Counted from the stretch's first letter, positions 45,017 to 54,705 are shown. The stretch: 64,000 nt of DNA from Candidatus Anammoxibacter sp. (GCA_021777055.1 JAIQZO010000105.1:1-64000), one strand, 5' to 3'. Program-made: numbers and translations. Notes: generated from the sequence alone by a model not told the origin.

Positions 45017-45883
45017 ATGTTTACAGGATCAATAGTCGCCATTGTTACGCCATTTTCAAATGGACAGGTTGATTACCAGAAACTCAGGGAATTGGTAGAG
45101 TTTCATATTGCAAACGGAACAAATGGTATTGTTCCATGCGGAACCACGGGAGAATCCCCTACATTAAGTCACGAAGAACATGAAAGGGTAATTAAAGAGA
45201 TAGTAGACGTTGCGAAAGGAAAGGTATCCGTATTAGCAGGAACTGGATCTAATAGTACCAGCGAAACGTTAAGATTAACAAAATACGCAAAAGATGTTGG
45301 TGCGGACGGTGCATTGGTAATTACCCCATATTATAATAAACCTACACAAAAAGGTCTTTATTTGCATTTTAAAGCTGTTACCGACACGGTGGATATACCT
45401 GTGGTTATCTATAATGTTCCCTCACGTACAGGGGTATCTATTTCACCTGAAACGGTTGCAAAGCTTGCTGAAATAAAAAATATTGTGGGTATTAAGGAAG
45501 CCAGTGGAGATCTGGATCAAGCCAGTGCAATTCTAAGCCTATGCGAAATTGATGTTTTATCAGGGGACGATTCATTGACACTTCCTATAATGTCAATAGG
45601 AGGCAAAGGGGTTATATCTGTCGCAGCAAACATTGTTCCTAGGGATGTCAGCAATATGGTAAGCTTATTTGCAAAAGGAGAAGTAAAAGAGGCGCAAAAG
45701 TTGCATAGCAAGCTTTTTAAGCTGTGCCGTGCCATGTTTATAGAGACCAATCCGATACCTATCAAGGCAGCAATGAAGCTTCTGGGAAGGTTGAACGGAG
45801 AAAACAGGCTTCCACTGTGTGAAATGGAGAGTGCAAACGAAGATAAATTAAGAAATGTCCTTAAGCAATATGGACTAATGTAG
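45017..45883 (+). CDS. dapA: 4-hydroxy-tetrahydrodipicolinate synthase
   Basis: Condenses pyruvate with aspartate semialdehyde, the first step of the DAP/lysine branch that feeds peptidoglycan. The 288-residue protein has GTTGESPTLSHEEH, the Tyr of VVIYNVPSRTG, and the Schiff-base Lys of VGIKEASGDLDQ, plus GDDSLTLPIMSIGGKGVISVAANI. AAAGGAG is 8 nt upstream of the ATG. Lysine and peptidoglycan synthesis fits current evidence that planctomycetes build cell walls. No other dap gene is nearby. Confidence 0.96.
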   Translation: MFTGSIVAIVTPFSNGQVDYQKLRELVEFHIANGTNGIVPCGTTGESPTLSHEEHERVIKEIVDVAKGKVSVLAGTGSNSTSETLRLTKYAKDVGADGALVITPYYNKPTQKGLYLHFKAVTDTVDIPVVIYNVPSRTGVSISPETVAKLAEIKNIVGIKEASGDLDQASAILSLCEIDVLSGDDSLTLPIMSIGGKGVISVAANIVPRDVSNMVSLFAKGEVKEAQKLHSKLFKLCRAMFIETNPIPIKAAMKLLGRLNGENRLPLCEMESANEDKLRNVLKQYGLM

Positions 45884-45931
45884 GAAATCTTTTATTTTAA
45901 TAAAGAAACATACTTTTATATTCATACAATA

Positions 45932-47545
45932 TTGCAGCATAGTCTATTATTTATTATTATTAATATTTGTCTTTACACCGTTTTCAGTAACATAACTTCC
46001 GCAAAAGAGGAAAATTATGGCTACACAGATATAAATGGAAGCAGACAGGTAGAACTGGGCTCTAATTTTAGGGAAATTGAGTTATCTTTGGAAGAAAGCT
46101 TTGTCTTGGCCCTAAAAAACAACTTTGATATTAAAATTGCCGGAATAGACCCTGAGATTAGGGAAAACGGGGTTATTTTAGAAAAGTCACGATTTGATCC
46201 AATTTTGAAGATAACCGGTGAGTTGCGAGAAGATAATACCCCTATTAATAGTGAATTGGTTGGCGGTATTGATGTGGAAGGGCGGTTAGGACCGTCAGAA
46301 CCGGTAACTCCGAGTCCATCTAATTTTCCGCAATTCTTTAATGATTCCAGAACATTTGATGCGGTCATAGAGACATTATTGCCTACCGGTGCTATCTTCG
46401 GATTGGAATACAACTTTAATAGACGGTTTATTACGCCTAACCCATTTAATGCTATAAATCCAGCTACTACTAGTTTCTTAGAAGCACGTATTACACAGCC
46501 GCTTTTAAAGAATTTTGGTATTTTCAAGACCAGAAGCCCCATATACATAGCAAGAAACAACAAGAAAATCTCTTTTTTGAAATTTAAAAAGGTCGCGATA
46601 GATACATTAAACGCTACACAGGCTGCATATTGGGCAGTTGTAAAATCAATTGATGATTACCGTGTCAGCAAGGTATCACTTACCCGTGCGGAGGACCTCT
46701 TAAAGAAGAACAGGATACAAGTGGAGATAGGAACTTTGGCCCCCATTGAACTGATTCAAGCGGAAGAGGGAGTTGCTGCGCAGGAAGAGGCCGTTATAAT
46801 AGCAAAACATGCGGTAAAAGACAGAGAAGATGAACTTAAACAGATACTTAACATGATAGGTGATAATTCTCTGTCTGAAAGCAAAATAATTCCTAAGGAC
46901 TTTGCCGTCTTTAAACCAATAGAATTAGACCTTAGGGGAGCTATAAAAATTGCATTTGAGAACCGGCCTGATTTTCAGGAAAAAGAGTTAGAAATTGATA
47001 ACGCAAATATCAATGTGAAGCAGAAGTGGAATGACATATTACCAGAGCTGAATTTCGTGGGTGGTATTCGATTCAGCGGGTTGGGAAGCGATGTTGATGA
47101 CTCTAATGACGGGCTCTTCTCAACAAATTTCCAGGGGGAGTTCTTTGCATTAAATCTTGAAGTTCCCATTGGTATGCGTGGTGCTAGGAGTAATTATAGA
47201 AGTGCGAAGTTACAATCCAAACAGGCAACTCTTAATCTTCAAAAAAAGGAGATGGAGATTATAGTCGAAGTAAGAAAAGCGGTACGACAGATCAAAACAA
47301 ATGTTGAGCGCGTAAAGGCAACAAAAAAAGCACAAGAACTGGCAGAAGAACGACTGAATGCGGAAGAGAAGAAATATGAAGTAGGACGTTCTACCAGCCT
47401 GGAGGTTCTAAGAGCACAAGAGAGGCTAGCCATTGCAGAAGGAAATGCGATAAAGGCGGTAGTTGATTACAACATCTCTCTTAAGAACCTTGAAGCAGCC
47501 CAAGGCACAATCCTTGATAACAGCAATATTATTGTTGATAACTAG
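45932..47545 (+). CDS. TolC-family outer-membrane efflux protein
   Basis: A 537-residue protein with a signal peptide (LLFIIINICLYTVFSNITSA) from a TTG start at 45932. The exact start is uncertain. The two-fold OEP repeat is visible: SLEESFVLALKNNFDIKIAG then DLRGAIKIAFENRPDFQEKELEI, each followed by long coiled helices (TKKAQELAEERLNAEEKKYEVGRSTSLEVLRAQERLAIAEG). TolC proteins form trimeric channels for efflux or type I secretion. No pump or membrane-fusion gene is adjacent, so its partner is elsewhere. Confidence 0.9.
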   Translation: MQHSLLFIIINICLYTVFSNITSAKEENYGYTDINGSRQVELGSNFREIELSLEESFVLALKNNFDIKIAGIDPEIRENGVILEKSRFDPILKITGELREDNTPINSELVGGIDVEGRLGPSEPVTPSPSNFPQFFNDSRTFDAVIETLLPTGAIFGLEYNFNRRFITPNPFNAINPATTSFLEARITQPLLKNFGIFKTRSPIYIARNNKKISFLKFKKVAIDTLNATQAAYWAVVKSIDDYRVSKVSLTRAEDLLKKNRIQVEIGTLAPIELIQAEEGVAAQEEAVIIAKHAVKDREDELKQILNMIGDNSLSESKIIPKDFAVFKPIELDLRGAIKIAFENRPDFQEKELEIDNANINVKQKWNDILPELNFVGGIRFSGLGSDVDDSNDGLFSTNFQGEFFALNLEVPIGMRGARSNYRSAKLQSKQATLNLQKKEMEIIVEVRKAVRQIKTNVERVKATKKAQELAEERLNAEEKKYEVGRSTSLEVLRAQERLAIAEGNAIKAVVDYNISLKNLEAAQGTILDNSNIIVDN

Positions 47546-47546
47546 C

Positions 47547-47656
47547 CACTACTTAGGTGGCTAGGCTGAAGACTGAAGGCCGAAGGTAAAAGCTTAAAGG
47601 CAAAAAGCAAAAAGGCTGTGGGCTATTTTACCTTCAACCTCGCCACCTAAGTAGTG
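47547..47656. repeat. 110-bp hairpin (MITE-like) element
   Basis: The ends CACTACTTAGGTGGC (47547-47561) and GCCACCTAAGTAGTG (47642-47656) are perfect inverted copies. The interior contains GAAGGCCGAAGG-type repeats. It starts just after the tolC-like stop and may also terminate it. GGTGGCGAGGCGGAAGGC at 49211 looks like a related fragment. Confidence 0.75.
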
Positions 47657-47723
47657 ACAATAACTAGAGAATTTTAAATTCATATCTATAATAGAAACAA
47701 ACTATATCGGGAGAGGAAAGAAA

Positions 47724-48527
47724 TTGGATTTCACAGAAGATCAGATAAATCGTTATTCAAGACATATTATATTAAAGGAGGTTGGTGGTAAGGGGCAAAA
47801 GAAACTTTTAGAATCAAAGGTCTTTATGATTGGAGCTGGTGGCCTGGGGTCACCCATTGGTTTCTATTTGGCTGCGGCAGGTGTTGGGACAATAGGCATA
47901 GCAGACGGTGACGTTGTGGACCATTCGAATCTTCAGCGACAGATCTTGCACTCCACAAAAGATGTAAACAAATCAAAGTCTCTTTCCGCAAAGGAGACAC
48001 TTGAAGCCTTAAACCCAGATATTAAGGTCGTACCTTACCAAGAACGCCTAACATCAAAGAATATAATGGATATAATTAAAGACTATGATGTTATAGTAGA
48101 CGGATCAGACAATTTCCCCACCAGGTATCTGACAAATGATGCGTGTGTACTTCTGAATAAACCGCTGTCACATGGTTCTATATTCAGGTTCGAAGGACAG
48201 GCAACCACATTTGTACCTGGCAAAGGGCCATGCTACAGATGTCTGTTTGAAAGTCCACCGCCAGCTGAATTTGTTCCTACGTGTCAGGAATCTGGAGTAT
48301 TAGGGGTCTTGGCCGGTGTTATTGGTACAATACAAGCCACTGAGGTAGTAAAGCTTATTCTGGGAAAAGGTGATGTTTTAAACGGAAGACTTCTGCTTTA
48401 CAACTCACTGGGAATGGAGTTTAAGACTGTCAAACTACGACAAAACCCTGAATGCCCTGTTTGCGGTGAAAATCCCACAGTAAAAGAGCTCATAGATTAC
48501 GAACAGTTTTGTCAGGTTAAATTCTAA
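47724..48527 (+). CDS. MoeB/ThiF-type sulfur-carrier adenylyltransferase
   Basis: Activates the C-terminal Gly of a ubiquitin-like sulfur carrier (MoaD/ThiS type) with ATP. The 267-residue protein starts FTEDQINRYSRHIILKEVGGKGQKKLL and has the Rossmann loop IGAGGLGSPIGFYLAAAG, DHSNLQRQILH, the catalytic Cys region CQESGVLGVLAGVIG, and zinc Cys pairs CYRC and CPVC. The start is a TTG with GGAGAGGAAAG before it. MoeB and ThiF cannot be told apart from sequence alone, and no thi or moa genes are adjacent. Confidence 0.93.
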   Translation: MDFTEDQINRYSRHIILKEVGGKGQKKLLESKVFMIGAGGLGSPIGFYLAAAGVGTIGIADGDVVDHSNLQRQILHSTKDVNKSKSLSAKETLEALNPDIKVVPYQERLTSKNIMDIIKDYDVIVDGSDNFPTRYLTNDACVLLNKPLSHGSIFRFEGQATTFVPGKGPCYRCLFESPPPAEFVPTCQESGVLGVLAGVIGTIQATEVVKLILGKGDVLNGRLLLYNSLGMEFKTVKLRQNPECPVCGENPTVKELIDYEQFCQVKF

Positions 48528-48617
48528 TAAAATAATCAATTACCAGACAAGGAGTTGCAAATCACAACACATTCCTTGTTTGGTAAAGCTATATATGGAA
48601 GTTCTGATTATTCAAAT

Positions 48618-49091
48618 CTATAAATTATCCTCAGCTGGAACCTTAAACGGAGATTTCACATATGTGGGCGAAAACCTTATTGCAATAACACGGGAAATTA
48701 TTAGTGTAAATACCAGCGCAATCACCATTAACAGCTTCTGATACTCAATCTCCTTAAACCAGAAACCCATAACCTCTGTTAGAACAACGACAAGCGCCGT
48801 ATCGATAATAAATGTCACCTTTACCCTTCCCTCTGTAAAGTATATAAGGGTTGTCCTGAAGACTTCCAAAAGAGCAAGGATCATAAGAACATTCACGATG
48901 AGCATCTTTGATATGTCATGAATATCCGCATGCAGTTCTACCTCTACTAACAACCAGGCAGACTTTACCACCACCCATCCCATTGTAGCAACAATAATAC
49001 CAATAAGGAAAATCAGAATTACTTTTACCCCATACTCAAACCCGACATGCGCATACAGATCCAGCTTATTTACCTTCTTTTCTACTTCCAT
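48618..49091 (-). CDS. PsiE-like phosphate-starvation membrane protein
   Basis: A 157-residue protein with four membrane helices (about 20-42, 62-82, 88-112, 118-140). The EVFRTTLIYFTEGRVKVTFIIDTALVVVLTEVMGF region matches the PsiE family. PsiE is induced by phosphate starvation in E. coli. The PhoR/PhoB-type pair encoded 0.5-3 kb to the right fits, but a shared operon is not seen. Confidence 0.8.
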   Translation of the reverse strand: MEVEKKVNKLDLYAHVGFEYGVKVILIFLIGIIVATMGWVVVKSAWLLVEVELHADIHDISKMLIVNVLMILALLEVFRTTLIYFTEGRVKVTFIIDTALVVVLTEVMGFWFKEIEYQKLLMVIALVFTLIISRVIAIRFSPTYVKSPFKVPAEDNL

Positions 49092-49251
49092 TAAATAAAA
49101 ATTTCCTCCAAAAAATCAAAAAATAAATTTAATTACTGGAATTAGTATACTTAAGTAATGTGAAGATAATGTTCTATTCTTGTGAAATCTTTGTGAAGTT
49201 ATCTTAACTACGCAGGTGGCGAGGCGGAAGGCTATTAGAAGAAATAAAGCG

Positions 49252-49557
49252 CGATCATACAAAATTTAAGATCTTTGAGTTAACTGACGAGGCAGCGCTA
49301 TTAGTTTATCAGACAATCGTAAAGTTTCCGAGAGTGGAGCATGGTTTAATTTCACAGTTTTGATGGCCCACGCGGTATCCGCCCCTTCTAATATTGTAGA
49401 GAAATGTGCTTGTGAAATCCTGGCAGGCGCATTATCAACTAAGTTTAACGAATCAACTGGGCACGTGGATAATCAGGATTTATCCCTGATTGAGCAAAAG
49501 ATCATCGAAACGGAGAAAGTCTTAAATAGCTTGATTAGTGCGCAGCGAAATCATTGA
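49252..49557 (+). pseudogene. four-helix-bundle protein (S23/IVP type), frameshifted
   Basis: The N-terminal part reads FKIFELTDEAALLVYQTIVKFPRVEHGLISQF, then hits a stop near 49360. The next frame continues MAHAVSAPSNIVEKCACEILA and ends EQKIIETEKVLNSLISAQRNH. Together they match the four-helix-bundle family (F...T..FP..E..GL.SQIRRAAVSVPSNIVEGCAR...EK.LN.LI), but with a frameshift and an internal deletion in the middle. Such proteins are found in 23S rRNA intervening sequences and mobile contexts. It is inactive. Confidence 0.7.
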
Positions 49558-49609
49558 TTTACTTATGCCTTCAATCTGTCAGCCTATTCACCTAGATACT
49601 TACGGATTA

Positions 49610-51379
49610 TCAAACCTTTGGTATTGTAAAGCTGAACGTAGACCCCTTGCCGGGGCAACTCTTAATAAACACATCTCCTTTATGTGCCTGTACGATATGC
49701 TTAACAATTGAAAGGCCCAGCCCAGTTCCCCCTAATCTACGGGAACGAGCCTTTTCAACACGGTAGAATCTTTCAAAAATCCGTGCCTGATCTTCAGGAG
49801 AAATACCAATGCCTGTATCATGCACATCTATTTGAACAAAGTCACCCGTATCTCTGGCGGTAATAGAGATCTCACCACAAGCATTATTATACTTTATCGC
49901 GTTATCTAAAAGGTTTAGCAATATCTGAGAGAGTTTTGATTCATCCGCATAGATGTTTGGTAAATCGTCAGGCACACTCTTTCTTATAATAATAGAATTA
50001 TCCTTTGCGTATTTTTCTAAACCAGCGATTACATTCTTTAAAATTGTATCTATGTTACAAGGTCTCAGCTCAATCTTATGTCTACCGGATTCTATTTTTG
50101 AAAGATCAAGGATATCGTCAATAAGGCTTACCATTCTGTTGGATTCCGTATAAATTATCTCTAAAAATTTAACCGCATTCTCTTTATCTTCTACCGCACC
50201 ATCAATGAGGGTCTCTGTATACCCTTTGATACTAGACATGGGAGTCCTTAATTCATGGGAAACATTTGCCACAAAATCCTGACGAACCTTTTCCAGTCTT
50301 CGAAGCTCAGTCATGTCATGAAAAACCAAAACGGCCCCCTCGGTCCGGTAACTCTGCAGTATGGGGGTAGCATGCACAAGCAGCGTTTTCTCTTCATTAC
50401 AAAATATTGATATTTCTCGCGACTCCACTTTTTTCTTCTTTTTTATAACGCTATCGACGATCTCCTGTACCTGAATGTGGCGCATTACCTCTATGGATTT
50501 TTTCCCTTTGACATCACCTTTTATTATCAGAAAGTCCTTGAGTGGCTGATTCATTAACAATATCGTGCCCTTTATATCAACCACCATAACACCATCAAAC
50601 ATGCTCAAAATCACCGCTTCTAACCGCAGTTTATTAAGGGTGATCTCTTCCAATCTTAACTTACTCTGCTGCGTCATCTGATTAAAGGCCTTAGCCATAT
50701 CACCTATTTCATCATTGGATTGCACGGGTATCCTTTTTGAAAAATCGCCGGCAATAACGTTTGAAGTAATAACGGACATCCTTTTAATTGGCTTTGATAC
50801 TATCAGAAAAACAATCAGACATATAACAAGGATAAACGCAAAGGCAAAAATAAAGGAGATGATGAGCAACCGTCTTAACTCGCCAGAGATCAATTTTATT
50901 TCAACAAGTGGAGCAGAAAGCCTTACTACCCCCAACGGCATACCTTTTCCAAAACGATAAGCTTCATAAAGCATCTCCTTATTCACCGTTGAGCTAAAAC
51001 GCACGCTTCCACCAGTGCCATGTTTCAGGGCTTGTACAACTTCCGGGCGCAAAAGATGATTTTCAACTTTGGAAACCTCTTCGATCCCAAGATCCGAATC
51101 TCCTAGAACCTTCCCGTTAAGATCAATCACCGTAACACGCCTGCCCAGATCTTTACTTATCTCATCCACAAAGCGATTAAGACTATTGTCACCACCATCC
51201 ACCATAATTTCCGCAAGAAAAGAACCCGCTAACTGTGCCTCTTTGCTTAACCTCTCTTTAACCCTTTCAAGTGTGTGCTTCTTTAAGTTGCTATTAAGGT
51301 AGGCATAAATACCACAGAAAATAACCGCGACAATTATCCCGAATATAAACGTTATTTTATAATATACATTTATTCTCAT
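49610..51379 (-). CDS. phoR: PhoR-type sensor histidine kinase
   Basis: A 589-residue kinase: TM1 (about 8-27), an extracytoplasmic sensor of ~140 residues (DLGRRVTVIDLNGKVLGDSDL), TM2 (about 170-195), then HAMP (ISKPIKRMSVITSNVIAGDFSKRI). A PAS domain (LRLEAVILSMFDGVMVVDIKGTILLMN) follows. HisKA has FVANVSHELRTPMSSIKGYTETL (phospho-His), and HATPase has NLLDNAIKYN, DTGIGI and GTGLGLSIVKHIV. It is 18 bp downstream of the response regulator gene, and both are co-transcribed. The layout matches PhoR of the Pho regulon. Confidence 0.9.
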   Translation of the reverse strand: MRINVYYKITFIFGIIVAVIFCGIYAYLNSNLKKHTLERVKERLSKEAQLAGSFLAEIMVDGGDNSLNRFVDEISKDLGRRVTVIDLNGKVLGDSDLGIEEVSKVENHLLRPEVVQALKHGTGGSVRFSSTVNKEMLYEAYRFGKGMPLGVVRLSAPLVEIKLISGELRRLLIISFIFAFAFILVICLIVFLIVSKPIKRMSVITSNVIAGDFSKRIPVQSNDEIGDMAKAFNQMTQQSKLRLEEITLNKLRLEAVILSMFDGVMVVDIKGTILLMNQPLKDFLIIKGDVKGKKSIEVMRHIQVQEIVDSVIKKKKKVESREISIFCNEEKTLLVHATPILQSYRTEGAVLVFHDMTELRRLEKVRQDFVANVSHELRTPMSSIKGYTETLIDGAVEDKENAVKFLEIIYTESNRMVSLIDDILDLSKIESGRHKIELRPCNIDTILKNVIAGLEKYAKDNSIIIRKSVPDDLPNIYADESKLSQILLNLLDNAIKYNNACGEISITARDTGDFVQIDVHDTGIGISPEDQARIFERFYRVEKARSRRLGGTGLGLSIVKHIVQAHKGDVFIKSCPGKGSTFSFTIPKV

Positions 51380-51397
51380 AGAAAAATCCGAATGAAC

Positions 51398-52072
51398 TTA
51401 CTCCTCACTAAATCGGTACCCAATTCCACGCACAGTCTCAATAAATTTCCCCATCCTTCCCAGTTTCCTTCTAAGGCACTTTACATGAGTATCTACTGTA
51501 CGGGTAGTTACATCCGCATCAACATCCCAAACATCACGCAATAAAGTATCCCTCTCCTGCACACGTCCTCTTCGTTTCATCAAGATAGATAAGAGCTTAA
51601 ATTCCATGGATGTGAGGTTTATATCATTCCCCGATATCCTAACTTTATGTTTTGAGATATCGATTTCCAATTCATCTGCAGCTAAAATATTAGAAATTTT
51701 TTCATTTGGTCTTCCATAATCTAAAATTGCCTTCACCCTTAAAACTAGTTCTCGTGGACTAAATGGCTTTACAACATAGTCATGAGCACCCAGCTCAAAT
51801 CCTACTATTCGATCCATCTCCTCACCCTTGGCAGTCAACATGATTATGGGAACGGATGCAATCCTCTCATTACGCTTAATGCGTCTGCAAACTTCAAGCC
51901 CGTCCATCTCAGGCAGCATTATATCCAGAATAACCAGATCTACAGGCTTCTTATTTAATATGACAAGGGCATCCTCCCCGTTTTTTACAATAATAGACCT
52001 GAAACCTGCCTTATCCAAATTATATTTGACTAAATTTGCAATATGTTCCTCATCTTCAACTATTAAAACCAT
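51398..52072 (-). CDS. phoB: PhoB/OmpR-type response regulator
   Basis: A 224-residue regulator. The receiver has the acidic pair in VEDEEH, phospho-acceptor Asp50 (LVILDIMLPEMDG), Thr in MLTAKG and Lys in VVKPFSPRELVLRVKA. The winged-helix DNA-binding domain has SMEFKLLSILMKRRGRVQERDTLLRDVWD and RTVDTHVKCLRRKLG. It is followed closely by the PhoR-type kinase. A psiE-like gene downstream supports a phosphate role, but no Pho boxes were identified. Confidence 0.9.
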   Translation of the reverse strand: MVLIVEDEEHIANLVKYNLDKAGFRSIIVKNGEDALVILNKKPVDLVILDIMLPEMDGLEVCRRIKRNERIASVPIIMLTAKGEEMDRIVGFELGAHDYVVKPFSPRELVLRVKAILDYGRPNEKISNILAADELEIDISKHKVRISGNDINLTSMEFKLLSILMKRRGRVQERDTLLRDVWDVDADVTTRTVDTHVKCLRRKLGRMGKFIETVRGIGYRFSEE

Positions 52073-52675
52073 AATAATCTATCTTTTCTTTTGTAAATTG
52101 CACAAGACAATCTATACATTTCTGATATATAGAACACGGTTTACAAATAAACATACATACCATTCTCTTTTAGCATTTTTACATCCTCTTTAATATCCCC
52201 GTTTCTTCTTTATACTATATACTATAGGCTAATATGGTATCATCGGTTTGAAAATTATCAAGTCAGAAACATTTGCAATCGCAATCAAAGACTCTTTCTT
52301 CCTGATAATAATAAAGTCTTCAAAGTCTTCCGAATTAAGGCCTGCCTAGTTTACCATTATTGTGATAACATTATTACCCTGATGATTAATCTTTCAAAGG
52401 CATTCTACACCAATACACCGTCATCTCAGAAGAAATCAATTTCTATTAACTATTACGTTATCCTCATTTTCCATTAATTAATATAATAATAAAAAAAAAC
52501 TTTCACTATATTTTAATTTGCCGATAATATTTATGAACATTATTATAGTTCGGTCTTATTCTATCAGCCATATTTTCTTTATAACAGTTAAATTGTTATA
52601 ACATCATTGTTTAGCGTTATTATATAGTTCGTTCACCAGAACGTTATTTTATTATATCACATATAGGTAATTAAT
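52073..52675. other. AT-rich divergent intergenic region
   Basis: About 600 bp between divergent genes. Many A/T runs occur but no recognisable promoter pair, hairpin or coding frame. Confidence 0.5.
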
Positions 52676-53347
52676 ATGGACATAAGCGAGTTAGAAAAAA
52701 CAATTGTAAGTTCTATTCAAGATTCCACAAATGAAGTATGCTCAACTATGCTAGAACTGGATGTCTGTGTTGAAAAATCTTTTGTTAAAGATGAAAAGAA
52801 TATTGCAACCGATCTCATCTCTTCTCTACATTTCTTTGGTAACAAATATATGGGTAAAATCGCAATTTTCACTAACGGAAAAGGTGCATGTGGGCTTTCC
52901 GGAGGTATGCTGGGAATGGAAATCACTGAAGTAGATGAAGATGTTAAAGACTGTATGGGTGAAATAGTAAACATGATTGCCGGAGGTGCAAAAACAAAAC
53001 TTGAAGATACCTTTGGAGTTCTACACCTGTTAACCCCATGGGTAATATCAGGGAAAAACCTAGAAATATCCTCTAATCCTGAATCAGAGGAAGGATTGAC
53101 AATTGACTCGCAGGCAAGTTTTTCCTGGGTGATGACCAAGTTTAACTTTGGCAATGGAAGTTTTATCGTTGGTGTCCAGTCAAACGGTGTCCCTGAAAGC
53201 AAATCATATGAGCTCGAATTAGAAGAGAGAATTAAAGAGCTGGAAAATGAGAATAAGGAGTTGAAGAAAAAAACAGCAAAAAAAACATTAAAGAAGACAG
53301 CAAAATGTACCGGAACAGCAAAAAGAACAGCAAAGGCAAAAACTTGA
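52676..53347 (+). CDS. CheX-like phosphatase-domain protein with Lys-rich tail
   Basis: A 223-residue protein. Residues ~1-165 resemble CheX/CheC: an N-terminal helix with EVCSTMLELDV, strand KYMGKIAIFTNGKGACGLSGGMLGMEI, and helix VKDCMGEIVNMIAGGAKTKL with the conserved E-x2-N pair used to dephosphorylate response regulators. A coiled helix (ELEERIKELENENKELKKKTAKK) leads to a Lys/Thr/Ala-rich tail, reminiscent of histone-like C-termini. No chemotaxis genes are nearby, so it may act on another response regulator. Confidence 0.78.
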   Translation: MDISELEKTIVSSIQDSTNEVCSTMLELDVCVEKSFVKDEKNIATDLISSLHFFGNKYMGKIAIFTNGKGACGLSGGMLGMEITEVDEDVKDCMGEIVNMIAGGAKTKLEDTFGVLHLLTPWVISGKNLEISSNPESEEGLTIDSQASFSWVMTKFNFGNGSFIVGVQSNGVPESKSYELELEERIKELENENKELKKKTAKKTLKKTAKCTGTAKRTAKAKT

Positions 53348-53479
53348 TTGCCTGTTTAACCACTTCTTATTTTCGAGAGATTAAAATTTTTAGTTGCCAA
53401 TTTAAGAAAATGATGATATAAGAGATTCTTAATAAATTTTAATCTCACAAACACATTTTTTTTCCTGTAGAATAATAAA

Positions 53480-53887
53480 ATGTACTTATTTAAACGAATA
53501 TTTAATATTCTTCAAGCTGACATTATTAACATTCTGGACAAAACGGAAAGCAAACAGAATGAACGCAAAAAACGTTCAGACGAGGCAGGTTACGAGTGGT
53601 TTAACTATAAAGAGACCTATAACAATAGTAATACATCTGAAGACCGCAAAAAAAGATTTCGCAATGAAGCCAACTGGGATAATAAACTTGCAGAATATTA
53701 CGCGAACTTTAATGTCCCTTACGGAACTGATATAGACACGGTAAAGAAGGAATGGAAAAGACTTCTTAAGAAGTGCCATCCGGACCTCTGTACAAACGAT
53801 CCTGTGAAGATGGGAATCGCAACTGAATTAACAACCAGATTAAATACGGCATACAGGGAGATAGAAAAAGCCAGTTTAAATCAATAG
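53480..53887 (+). CDS. J-domain protein (DnaJ-like)
   Basis: A 135-residue protein. The N-terminal ~75 residues are charged and unrecognised (KTESKQNERKKRSDEAGYEWF). The C-terminal half is a J domain with YANFNVPYGTDIDTVKKEWKRLLKKCHPDL: the HPD motif is at residues 100-102 and the helices around it match the family. J proteins recruit and stimulate DnaK. It has no Gly/Phe or zinc region, so it is a specialised co-chaperone. It follows the CheX-like gene after 132 bp on the same strand. Confidence 0.8.
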   Translation: MYLFKRIFNILQADIINILDKTESKQNERKKRSDEAGYEWFNYKETYNNSNTSEDRKKRFRNEANWDNKLAEYYANFNVPYGTDIDTVKKEWKRLLKKCHPDLCTNDPVKMGIATELTTRLNTAYREIEKASLNQ

Positions 53888-54196
53888 TAAATATACATTC
53901 CAAACGAAAAATATTGACCTAATATTCCATACATCATAATAGAAAAACTTACTCGAATAGTTTGTTGGTGTAGACAAGTATGAACCCTGCTTTATTTAAT
54001 TCTGGCACAGCAATGCACCTCCAAGTACTGTAACTGGGTTTATTACACCAGTTACAGAAAAAATGTATAACACCATACCAAGAGGCAAGTAACCGAATAC
54101 TTTGCACTGTATTCTGTCTCCACACCAAGAACTACAAAATTTCATCCATTTTCATTATAAATAAATACTTTAAGTCTTAATGGACAATCAGAAGGC
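53888..54196. other. intergenic with one perfect hairpin
   Basis: A 309-bp gap between convergent genes. CTGTAACTGG (54028-54037) and CCAGTTACAG (54048-54057) form a perfect 10-bp stem with a 10-nt loop. No T-run follows on the plus side (A-run instead), so it is more a hairpin than a classical terminator. Confidence 0.6.
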
Positions 54197-54685
54197 CTAT
54201 ATCCTTACACCCACCTTTTTAAACTCCTTTTCGCTATATAAAACTATGTAATCCTCTACGCCAGTCTTCTCCTTTATCCGATTAATAACATCTTCACACT
54301 CACTATCAGTATATCCATGTATCATAGTATAAACATTGTGTTCCCAGTCCGGAAATACTGGTCTTTCATAACAATGGGTTACTTCCTCAAAAGATGCCAT
54401 AATCGCACCAACTTCATCTACTCTCTCTTTAGGCACTTTCCAGACACACATGGCATTTGAATTAATACCTATCTTTCTGTGGGCGATTGAGGCCGCCAGT
54501 CTACGGACCTTGCCCTCATCAAGCAGCCTACGCAGTCTTTCAATTACCTCAGCCTCCGTCATACCTAACGCATCCCCAATATCACTGTACGGTGTTTTTG
54601 TTAGCGGAAGTCCGTTTTGAATGTGTTTAAGGAATTTAATATCTTCATCCAAATGTTTATCGTTCGTATCTTTTTTTGTTTCCAT
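54197..54685 (-). CDS. siroheme decarboxylase subunit-like (AhbA/AhbB or NirD/L-type)
   Basis: A 162-residue Lrp/AsnC-like protein. The winged-helix start FLKHIQNGLPLTKTPYSDIGDALGMTEAEVIERLRRLLDEGKVRRLAASI is typical of the haem-d1/alternative-haem decarboxylases. AIMASFEEVTHCYERP and VYTMIHGYTDSE follow, with conserved His residues (Ala-His-Arg-Lys and Cys-Tyr-Glu-Arg-Pro) of the siroheme site. It is 20 bp downstream of a paralogue. The two are usually subunits of one enzyme that turns siroheme into didecarboxysiroheme. Whether this is the AhbA or AhbB subunit is not resolved. Confidence 0.82.
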   Translation of the reverse strand: METKKDTNDKHLDEDIKFLKHIQNGLPLTKTPYSDIGDALGMTEAEVIERLRRLLDEGKVRRLAASIAHRKIGINSNAMCVWKVPKERVDEVGAIMASFEEVTHCYERPVFPDWEHNVYTMIHGYTDSECEDVINRIKEKTGVEDYIVLYSEKEFKKVGVRI

Positions 54686-54705
54686 AATTTAATACCGCCT
54701 TTTCC

